This document shows positions 52,067-58,075 of a stretch of 58,075 bases of DNA, one piece after another. Origin of the DNA: Acidimicrobiaceae bacterium (GTDB taxonomy: Bacteria > Actinomycetota > Acidimicrobiia > Acidimicrobiales > Aldehydirespiratoraceae); the NCBI GenBank assembly GCA_026706815.1, contig JAPOYA010000036.1, positions 1-58,075 of the forward strand, written 5' to 3'. The notes under the pieces are model-generated. The model searched no databases, had not been told where the DNA came from, and saw only the letters and a list, made by a program, of their open reading frames with translations. Made by a program: the position numbers and the translations under genes. Numbering within the stretch: the stretch's first letter is position 1; every line of letters begins with the position of its first letter.

Positions 52067-52372
52067 ATGTCACTACGTGAGTATGCTAAACATATGCAGA
52101 AGCGGAGGGTGACGGTCACGGTCGACCAGGCCGACCTCGACGAGGCGAACGAGGCGGTCCGCCAGGGTCGCGCCCGCTCGGTGAGTGAATGGGTCAGCGA
52201 AGCCATGGCCCAGCGCCGTATCAAGGATCGACGGCTTGCGGTGCTCGGCGAACTGATCTCGGAGTATGAGGCCGAACACGGGGTCATAAGCGACGAGGAG
52301 ATAGCTCAACAGGCCCAGCAGGATCGAGATGCGGCGGCAGCCCAGCGGCATGCAGACCTGCCGAGACAATGA
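52067..52372 (+). CDS. Ribbon-helix-helix antitoxin-like protein
   Basis: A protein of about 101 residues that begins MSLREYAKHMQKRRVTVTVD and continues with a CopG/RHH-like stretch (QADLDEANEAVRQGRARSVS, EWVSEAMAQRR). An acidic, Gln/Ala-rich C-terminus follows, suited to wrapping a toxin. The ATG with AAGGAG at correct distance was chosen over one two codons earlier. It overlaps the downstream PIN gene (ATGA), the classic toxin-antitoxin arrangement, and would bind its own promoter. Confidence 0.75.
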   Translation: MSLREYAKHMQKRRVTVTVDQADLDEANEAVRQGRARSVSEWVSEAMAQRRIKDRRLAVLGELISEYEAEHGVISDEEIAQQAQQDRDAAAAQRHADLPRQ

Positions 52373-52749
52373 GCATCATCCTCGACGCAGGAGCGTTCGT
52401 AGCGCTTGAACGCAATGATCGCGCAATGTGGCGTCGGCTGAAGGAGGCCCTGCAGGCGGAAAGCCCTCCCATGACCCATGGTGGGGTCGTCGGACAAGCG
52501 TGGCGCGATGGCACAGGCCGTCAAGCCCTTCTCGCCAGGGCGTTGCAGGCTGTCGAGACGATGCCCCTCGATGAACAGCTGGGCAAGCGGGCCGGCGCTC
52601 TGCTCGGCCGGTCCGGTTCCACGGATGCGATCGACGCGGCTCTGGCTGCCATGGCCGATCATGGCGATCAGATCATCACATCCGACCCAGCGGATCTCGT
52701 AGTGCTTGTCGCTGCGAGCACCCGTCGAGTCGACATCGTCCCGATCTGA
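52369..52749 (+). CDS. PIN-domain toxin (VapC-like)
   Basis: This 126-residue PIN-domain RNase toxin begins MSIILDAGAFVALERNDRAM with catalytic Asp6. Further acidic residues sit in GSTDAIDAALAAMADHGD and in QIITSDPADL, together forming the metal site. The predicted target is RNA, as for VapC toxins; the specific target is unknown. It is coupled to the antitoxin upstream. Confidence 0.8.
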   Translation: MSIILDAGAFVALERNDRAMWRRLKEALQAESPPMTHGGVVGQAWRDGTGRQALLARALQAVETMPLDEQLGKRAGALLGRSGSTDAIDAALAAMADHGDQIITSDPADLVVLVAASTRRVDIVPI

Positions 52750-52782
52750 ATCCCCGGCTGCCCATCGCACCCGACGCCGGGG

Positions 52783-55083
52783 CTACTGGCGGCTGAGTTC
52801 GGCGCGGGATTGGGCGTGGAGGGTTTCTGCGTCCTCTCGTGACAGCAGTTTGATCTCGACTTCGTGCAACTTGCCCGTGAACGGGTTGGAGTCGCTGTAT
52901 GCGCTGCTGACCGGAGAGCCGGCGTCGTAGCCCACGCTGGGCCCGACCGAGGAGATGGTCGACATGACCCAGGGGATCGAACCCTCGCCCACGACCTCAC
53001 CGTCGATCAACAGCCGGGCCTGAGCTGTCCGTGACGGCCCCCGGTGGAATGCGACCCCGAGTTTGTGGTCGCCGGGACCCACCGCAGCGTTCGAGCGAAC
53101 GATGGTGTGGTTGTCGAAGGCGTTGTAGTCGAACACCAGACGCCCGTCGTCCAAGAAGACCGAGAGTCCGGCGTTCTCAGTCCCGGTTGCGAACAGAACG
53201 CCCCCGCACCGAGCGCCACAGGTGACCGAAGCGGTGAGGCGCCAGCTGCGCCCGCCGATTTGTGCGCCGGATTGGCTCCCCATCGGCGACACCGGCGGGT
53301 AGTAGCGGTAGGTCCTGTCGACGGGGTGCGGCGAGTGGTCTCGGAAGCGCACCGCGAAGAGCTCGATCATCCGTTCGTCGAGGGGAAGCACGCCGTGGGT
53401 CTCGGCCTCCTGCCACCACAGGGCGATCATCTCGTCGAGTTTCTCGGGCATGGAGGCGGCGAGGTCGTTGCACTCGGACGGGTCGGCGTCGGTGTGGTAC
53501 AGCTCCCAGGCGTCGTCGTCGAACGGGACTCCGGCCTCGTGCCGGGTCACGGCCTTCCAACCGTCGCACCAGAGGCCTCGGTGCCCGCCCATCTCGAAGT
53601 ACTGGATCTCCTTGCGGGTGGGGGCTGACGCATCGTGGAACGTGTAGGCGAGCGACGTTCCGCTGATCGGGATCTGCTCGAGGCCTCGCCGCACAGCGGG
53701 CGGTTGTACATTTATAAGGTCATAGATCGTGACGGCGATGTCGTTGACATGATGAAACTGCCGCCGAACCCCACCAGCGGTCCCCGACGATCCGGTCCCC
53801 GACGACCCGGTCCCCGACCCGTCCGCAAGACCGGCCGGCCAGTGCACCACGAGGGGGACATGCACTCCGCCTTCATGCGTGTTCTGCTTGTACCACTTGA
53901 ACGGCGTGTTGCCGACTTGGGCCCAACCCCACGGATAGTTGCTGTGGGAGTGCGGCCCGCCGATCTCGTCGAGGTGTTCGACCGCCTCGTCGGGCGATTC
54001 GAGGATCCCGTTGAAGTACTTCATCTCGTGGAGGACTCCGAACGGCCCTCCCTCCTGTGACGCCCCGTTGTCGCCGAGCACCATGATGATGGTGTTGTCG
54101 AGTTCGCCGAGCGCGGCGAGGTCGTCGACGAGCCGCCCGATCTGGGCGTCGGTGTGGTCTAGGAATGCGGCGAAGGCTTCCTGCAGTCGGCACGCCAGCG
54201 CTTGTTGGTTCGTAGACAGGTCGTCCCAGGGTTCGACTCCGGGGTTGCGCGGCGCGAGCTCGGTCCCGGGTGGAATCACTCCCATGTCGAGCTGGTTGGC
54301 GAACCAGCGTGCCCGAACGACGTCCCAGCCCTCGTCGTAGCGGCCGCGGTACTTGTCGAGGTATTCGGCGGGCGCTTGGTGCGGGGCGTGGGTCGCGCCG
54401 AAGGCGACGTAGAGGAAGAAGGGCTTGTCGGGCCGCACGCTTTTTGTGTCGTGTACGAACCCGATGGCTCGATCGATCAGGTCTTCGCTGACGTGATATC
54501 CCTCTTCGGGCGTGCTCGGGGGGTCGATCGAGTGGTTGTCGTAGATGAGCGAGGGGTTGAATTGGTCGGTTTCGCCTTCGAGGAAGCCGTAGTAGCGGTC
54601 GAAGCCGCGCTGCAGGGGCCATTGGTCGAAGGGTCCGGCTGCGCTGCACTGTTCCATGGGCGCGAGGTGCCATTTGCCTACGACGAAAGTCGCGTAGCCT
54701 TCGTCGTGGAGCACTTCGGCGAGGGTGGCGGCGTGGTTGGAGATGTGCCCGGTCGTGTTGGGGAAGCCGGTGTTGAAGTTCGACACGCTCCGCATGCCGA
54801 CGCTGTGGTGGTTGCGCCCGGTGAGCAGCGCGGCCCGGGTTGGCGAGCACAGTGGAGTGACGTGAAAGTTGGTGTAGCGGAGCCCGTTGGCGGCCAGGGC
54901 GTCGATGTTGGGGGTGTCGATGTCGGACCCGTAGCAGCCGAGCTGTGCGAAGCCGAGGTCGTCGAGCAGCACGACGACGACGTTGGGAGCGTCGTCGCCG
55001 GGGTGGGGTGGTTCGCTGAACCATGGTTGGGATTCGGCGATGGTCTTGCCGATTGTTCCGTTCCATTCGCCGTATTGCCGCAT
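52783..55083 (-). CDS. Large arylsulfatase-family hydrolase
   Basis: This 766-residue sulfatase cleaves sulfate esters. The metal-binding start is NVVVVLLDDLGFAQLGCYGS. The modification motif is CSPTRAALLTGR, whose Cys79 must be converted to formylglycine. Further motifs include VVGKWHLAPMEQCSAAG and IIMVLGDNGASQEGG. A C-terminal beta-sandwich region (about 600-766) is typical of the large actinobacterial type. A GSGTGSSGTGSSGTAGG insertion, encoded by a 15-bp unit repeated three times, interrupts the middle. No formylglycine-generating enzyme gene is present here. Confidence 0.9.
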   Translation of the reverse strand: MRQYGEWNGTIGKTIAESQPWFSEPPHPGDDAPNVVVVLLDDLGFAQLGCYGSDIDTPNIDALAANGLRYTNFHVTPLCSPTRAALLTGRNHHSVGMRSVSNFNTGFPNTTGHISNHAATLAEVLHDEGYATFVVGKWHLAPMEQCSAAGPFDQWPLQRGFDRYYGFLEGETDQFNPSLIYDNHSIDPPSTPEEGYHVSEDLIDRAIGFVHDTKSVRPDKPFFLYVAFGATHAPHQAPAEYLDKYRGRYDEGWDVVRARWFANQLDMGVIPPGTELAPRNPGVEPWDDLSTNQQALACRLQEAFAAFLDHTDAQIGRLVDDLAALGELDNTIIMVLGDNGASQEGGPFGVLHEMKYFNGILESPDEAVEHLDEIGGPHSHSNYPWGWAQVGNTPFKWYKQNTHEGGVHVPLVVHWPAGLADGSGTGSSGTGSSGTAGGVRRQFHHVNDIAVTIYDLINVQPPAVRRGLEQIPISGTSLAYTFHDASAPTRKEIQYFEMGGHRGLWCDGWKAVTRHEAGVPFDDDAWELYHTDADPSECNDLAASMPEKLDEMIALWWQEAETHGVLPLDERMIELFAVRFRDHSPHPVDRTYRYYPPVSPMGSQSGAQIGGRSWRLTASVTCGARCGGVLFATGTENAGLSVFLDDGRLVFDYNAFDNHTIVRSNAAVGPGDHKLGVAFHRGPSRTAQARLLIDGEVVGEGSIPWVMSTISSVGPSVGYDAGSPVSSAYSDSNPFTGKLHEVEIKLLSREDAETLHAQSRAELSRQ

Positions 55084-55151
55084 GTGTTGTTCTCCCAGCT
55101 TGCCGAATCGCCAGTTTGGGTTGACGGGTGTGACACTACGGCCGGTCGACC

Positions 55152-55232
55152 ATTGTCGCCAACACTGACAGCCACACTGACAATAGTTGTCCGCCAGTAA
55201 TTGCCGCTTGCGCTGTTGAGCAGAATTGCTCA
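55152..55232. promoter_or_regulatory. Operator-like repeats in the divergent sulfatase/LLM promoter gap
   Basis: The 200-bp gap contains three ordered elements. ATTGTC (55152) and GACAAT (55179-55184) are inverted. Between them ACACTGACA occurs twice, 12 bases apart. TGAGCA-GAAT-TGCTCA (55217-55232) is a perfect 16-bp palindrome near the LLM gene. These look like binding sites for one or two regulators. Confidence 0.45.
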
Positions 55233-55283
55233 GTAGCATCACCGAACTGCAAACCACGAGAAAGCACCAATAAGAGAGGCGCG

Positions 55284-56327
55284 ATGAACATGAAGCTGTC
55301 GATGACGCTCAACTACTCCGGGGATCCGAAGGCTGCGGCCGAACAGGCCAGGGATCTGGAGCTTGCCGGGGTCGATGTCGGCTGGGTGGCGGAGCTCTAC
55401 AGTTTCGACGCGGTCAGCATCCTCGGTTATCTGGCGGCCAAGACCGAGACGATGGAGCTCGGGTCGAGCATCCTTCCTGTCTATTCGCGCACGCCGACCC
55501 TCACGGCGATGACCGCGGCGGGCCTCGACGCTGTCTCCGATGGGCGTTTCATTCTCGGCATCGGTGCGTCGGGTCCCCAGGTGATCGAGGGCTGGCACGG
55601 CGTCCCCTATGACCGTCCGGTCGGGCGCCAGCGTGAGCTGATCGAGATCTGCCGCAAGGTGTGGCGGCGCGAGGTCGTGGTTCACGACGGCCCGAGCTAC
55701 CAGTTGCCGCTCCCGGCCGATCAGGGCACGGGTCTGGGCAAGCCGCTCAAGTTGATCAACCATCCGAAGCGTTCGAGCATTCCTATCTATATAGCGTCGC
55801 TCGGGCCGAGCAATGTTGCGACGACCGCCGAGGTTGCCGACGGTTGGATTCCGGTGTTCTTCCATCCGAACAGGGCGGAGTCGGTTTGGGGCGACACTCT
55901 GGCCAAGGGCACGGCGAAGCGTGATCCGGCGCTGGACCCCTTGGAGGTTGTGGCCGGCGGCACGGTCGCGATCTGTGATGAGCATCAGGCGCGCAAGATT
56001 CGCGACGGCGCCCGGTTCATGGTGGCGTTGTATGTGGGAGGCATGGGTTCGAGGGACCAGAACTTCTACAACAACCTGTTCCGTCAGTACGGCTATGAGT
56101 CCGAGGCCGAGCAGATCCAGGACTTGTATCTCTCTGGCCGTAAAGAGGAGGCGATGGCTGCGGTGCCTCAGGATTTCCTCGACGCTACTGCGATGGTCGG
56201 TGACGAGGGCTGGGTCCGGGAGCGTGTGGAGGCGTACGCCGCGGCCGGGGTTACTCGTCTTCAGGTCACCCCGGTCGGCGGCGATCAACTCGCCCTGATA
56301 GAGAAGGTCAAGTCCTGGGTGAGTTGA
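55284..56327 (+). CDS. LLM-class (F420-dependent-type) oxidoreductase
   Basis: This 347-residue luciferase-like protein, beginning NMKLSMTLNYSGDPKAAAEQ, has the TIM-barrel motifs GVDVGWVAELYSFDAVSILG and GRFILGIGASGPQVIEGWHG. A C-terminal GDEGWVRERVEAYAAAGVTR is typical of actinobacterial F420-dependent enzymes. Cofactor and substrate are inferred from the family only. A GAGAGG site precedes the ATG. Confidence 0.88.
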   Translation: MNMKLSMTLNYSGDPKAAAEQARDLELAGVDVGWVAELYSFDAVSILGYLAAKTETMELGSSILPVYSRTPTLTAMTAAGLDAVSDGRFILGIGASGPQVIEGWHGVPYDRPVGRQRELIEICRKVWRREVVVHDGPSYQLPLPADQGTGLGKPLKLINHPKRSSIPIYIASLGPSNVATTAEVADGWIPVFFHPNRAESVWGDTLAKGTAKRDPALDPLEVVAGGTVAICDEHQARKIRDGARFMVALYVGGMGSRDQNFYNNLFRQYGYESEAEQIQDLYLSGRKEEAMAAVPQDFLDATAMVGDEGWVRERVEAYAAAGVTRLQVTPVGGDQLALIEKVKSWVS

Positions 56328-56372
56328 CCCGTTCACCCGTCCCGCCTCGCTAGCCTGGCTCGGACCGGGTTT

Positions 56373-56741
56373 CTAGCTCTCAGCGTTGAAGACCGCCCCT
56401 TCGAGTCGGGCGATGCGTTCGCTGTAACCGGCGATCAGCGCGAGTTGCTCGCTGTGGTGGTCTTGTGCGAACTCGATCTTGCCGACGGTGAGTTTCAACG
56501 AGGCGAGTTCTGAGCGGAGTTCCACCCCTAAGGCCTCGACTTTCCCTTCGAGTTTCTCGATTCGCGATTCGAGCCCGTCGACTTTCAGATTGATCCGTTC
56601 TTCGAACGCCTCGAGTCTCTGGTCGATCTTCTGGTCTAGCCGGTCGAACTTCTTGTCGAGGCGCTGCAGGAAAAAGCCGACGCCTCCTAACAGTCCTGCC
56701 CCTGTCACACTGATGACCGCTGCGATCACGGCTGGCTCCAT
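56373..56741 (-). CDS. Membrane-anchored coiled-coil protein
   Basis: This protein of about 122 residues has an N-terminal transmembrane helix (VIAAVISVTGAGLLGGVGFF) and a long heptad-rich coiled coil (LDKKFDRLDQKIDQRLEAFE and on), then a short end. The ATG after CGAAAGGACAGACA was chosen over an upstream codon. Function unknown; proteins of this design often act as scaffolds or tethers. Confidence 0.7.
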   Translation of the reverse strand: MEPAVIAAVISVTGAGLLGGVGFFLQRLDKKFDRLDQKIDQRLEAFEERINLKVDGLESRIEKLEGKVEALGVELRSELASLKLTVGKIEFAQDHHSEQLALIAGYSERIARLEGAVFNAES

Positions 56742-56884
56742 TGTCTGTCCTTTCGTGAGCCTAACACGCCCCCGCCCAGGCGGCACGATCAGGACCGATT
56801 GTCGATGATCATCACACTACTACATGCACTGTGACACTACAACAAGATGTTCTGCTGCATTCCCGCCCCCGCCGTCCAGACCGC

Positions 56885-57535
56885 TCAACCGGCGTAGTTG
56901 GCTGCTGCGAAGTCCCAATTGACCAGGTGCTCGAGGAACGTGGCGATGTAGGCGGGCCGAGCGTTCTGGTAGTCGAGGTAGTAGGCGTGCTCCCAGACGT
57001 CGATTGTGAGCAGTGGCGTGTGCCCGCTCGTGAGCGGGTTGTCGGCGTCGTCGGTGTTGACGACGGCCAGCTCGCCGCCCCCGGCACCCCCGGCGCCTGC
57101 ACCCCCAGGATCTCCGGAACCGGCGCCCCCGCCCCCGGCAGCCCGGCGCACGAGCCAGGTCCAGCCGGACCCGAAGTTGCCGGTAGCCGCGGCGGTCAGC
57201 TCGACCCGCAGCGCGTCCACTGAGCCGAAGCTGGAGTCAATAGCCGCAGCGAGCTCTCCGCTCGGGTCGCCGCCGCCGTCGGGGCTCATCGACTGCCAAT
57301 AGAAGGTGTGGTTCCAGATCTGGGCGGCGTTGTTGAATATCGCGCCCGGCCCCATGCATGCAATAAGCGTCTCGAGCGTCGGCTCACCATCACCGGCACC
57401 CGCATCGGCAAGGAGCCTGTTGAGGTTGGCGACGTAGCCGGCGTGGTGCTTGCCGTAGTGGAATCCCATGGTGCGTTCGCTGATGTGCGGGGCGAGGGCG
57501 CCTTGGGCGTAGGGGAGTGCTGGGAGTTCGATCAC
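56885..57535 (-). CDS. Fe/Mn superoxide dismutase with Gly-rich insertion
   Basis: This protein of about 216 residues detoxifies superoxide. Metal ligands are in FHYGKHHAGYVANLN, WNHTFYWQSM and DVWEHAYYLDYQNARPAY. Between GSGWTWLVRRAA and GGELAVVNTDDADNPL lies an insertion of about 18 Gly/Ala/Ser residues absent from typical members. The GTG giving VIELPALPY, with GGAAG just before it, was preferred to a TTG four codons upstream. Confidence 0.93.
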   Translation of the reverse strand: MIELPALPYAQGALAPHISERTMGFHYGKHHAGYVANLNRLLADAGAGDGEPTLETLIACMGPGAIFNNAAQIWNHTFYWQSMSPDGGGDPSGELAAAIDSSFGSVDALRVELTAAATGNFGSGWTWLVRRAAGGGGAGSGDPGGAGAGGAGGGELAVVNTDDADNPLTSGHTPLLTIDVWEHAYYLDYQNARPAYIATFLEHLVNWDFAAANYAG

Positions 57536-57808
57536 GGGGGCTTCCAAGGGTTGTTAGAAGTGGCTGTCGACGGGATGAGGACCAGTGTCCCGCAGCGACC
57601 GGGAGGGCCGCCTCCGCACAGGGTAACGGCCCCTGGCCGAGCCCCCGCCCCCGCCCTCGCTGAATGCACCTGTACGAAGGGTGGGTCAGTTGGTCCGTGA
57701 AAGCATGGCGCGCGTTCAATTGCCGCGTTATGCTGAAGGGCCTTGAATACATGTGTGGTTTTAAACCGACGCCTAGCGATTCTGACACCTCTTTCGGCCC
57801 CTATGTCG

Positions 57809-57837
57809 TTGACTTGGGGGTTGGGTTGTGTTAGAAA
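57809..57837 (+). promoter_or_regulatory. Consensus-like promoter for the right-edge gene
   Basis: TTGACT (-35) and TAGAAA (-10), with a 17-bp spacer, lie about 140 bases before the last gene of the window. This is one of the best sigma-70-type promoters in the segment. Confidence 0.6.
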
Positions 57838-57888
57838 TCGGCCTGCGCTAACCTTTGCATGCCGATCGTGATAGGTGTTTTCTTGTGT

Positions 57889-57952
57889 CCCGGCAAGGTG
57901 CCGGGTGCAGTTAACCGCTAGATTTCGACTGGTGTCTGCGAAGAGCCAGACA
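57889..57952 (+). other. Structured 5' leader (two hairpins)
   Basis: Within the predicted leader, CCCGGCA-AGG-TGCCGGG (57889-57905) forms a 7-bp stem with a 3-base loop, and TGTCTG/CAGACA (57933-57952) forms a second stem. There is no T-run, so these are not simple terminators. The leader could be a regulatory RNA; I match it to no known riboswitch. The rest of the gap from the sodA-type gene to the right-edge gene holds no other gene that I can support. Confidence 0.4.
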
Positions 57953-57975
57953 ATCCAACCAAGAATGGAGCAGCA

Positions 57976-58075
57976 ATGAGTTCAGCAGTAACGGGAAAGG
58001 GAGTGCCGGTGAAGGGGCCACGCCGATTGGTTTGGTTCGGCGTTCTCCGCTTCGCGCGCCTGGCGGCGGCCTTTG
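57976..58075 (+). CDS. Start of an unidentified protein, cut by the window end
   Basis: Only 33 codons are visible: MSSAVTGKGVPVKGPRRLVW followed by FGVLRFARLAAAF. An AATGGAG ribosome site precedes the ATG. The positively charged start running into a hydrophobic stretch suggests a signal peptide or first transmembrane helix. No family can be given. Confidence 0.6.
   Translation, partial: MSSAVTGKGVPVKGPRRLVWFGVLRFARLAAAF

Overview
This is a GC-rich chromosomal segment around a bacterial replication origin. Gene content and order point to a high-GC actinobacterium. Markers include DUF3566, DUF6049, DUF5318, a WS/DGAT acyltransferase, an F420-type LLM oxidoreductase, a mycothiol-type maleylpyruvate isomerase-like protein and a canonical parS. 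The order dnaA-dnaN-recF-dciA-gyrB-gyrA-tRNA-Ile on one side and rpmH-rnpA-yidD-yidC-jag-rsmG-parA-parB on the other is the classic actinobacterial origin layout. Class Acidimicrobiia is my best guess from overall flavour, but this is inference.

Layout. 1-5.9 kb: a leftward catabolic operon of an N-acyl-D-amino-acid-deacylase-like amidohydrolase, a TauD-type dioxygenase and a three-subunit molybdenum hydroxylase cut by the window edge. Most junctions are stop/start overlaps. 6-11.6 kb: a lipase-like hydrolase, a WS/DGAT, an IMPase/HisN-type phosphatase, a DUF3105 lipoprotein, a dehydrogenase-like protein and a 51-residue membrane peptide. 11.6-22.1 kb: tRNA-Ile and the leftward origin genes DUF3566, gyrA, gyrB, dciA, recF, dnaN and dnaA. 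DnaA-box-like sites lie in the dnaN-dnaA gap, at the dnaA 5' end and upstream of gyrB. 22.5-27.9 kb: the rightward rpmH-to-parB run, with one strong parS and one degenerate copy just before parA.

27.9-38.3 kb is a leftward block that, from memory, matches the mycobacterial order around cwlM-trx-sigM-Rv3909-pcnA, with two differences. A DegV gene sits where murJ is expected, and a GNAT gene where mutT4 is expected. The block also holds a Fic protein, a decayed dehydrogenase remnant and an ECF sigma/anti-sigma pair. The CwlM homologue appears to have lost every zinc ligand of its amidase fold. 38.4-45.6 kb: pcnA, a methyltransferase, a DUF5318 protein, panB, and the rpsF-ssb-rpsR-rplI-dnaB cluster followed by a small membrane protein.

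45.6-58 kb is accessory metabolism: an acyl-CoA synthetase, an enoyl-CoA hydratase, an acyl-CoA dehydrogenase, a maleylpyruvate-isomerase-like protein, a VOC protein, an HNH/DUF222 nuclease, a toxin-antitoxin pair, a large sulfatase, an LLM oxidoreductase, a coiled-coil protein and a superoxide dismutase. A new gene starts at the right edge behind a consensus-like promoter and a structured leader.

I found no CRISPR array, prophage, complete insertion sequence or rRNA gene. The most unusual local signals are four. First, a 43-bp direct repeat at the DUF6049/degV junction creates a tiny translationally coupled ORF. Second, the CwlM homologue looks like a pseudoenzyme. Third, a DnaA box next to a perfect palindrome lies upstream of gyrB. 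Fourth, short tandem repeats and low-complexity insertions recur in coding and leader regions of otherwise conserved genes.
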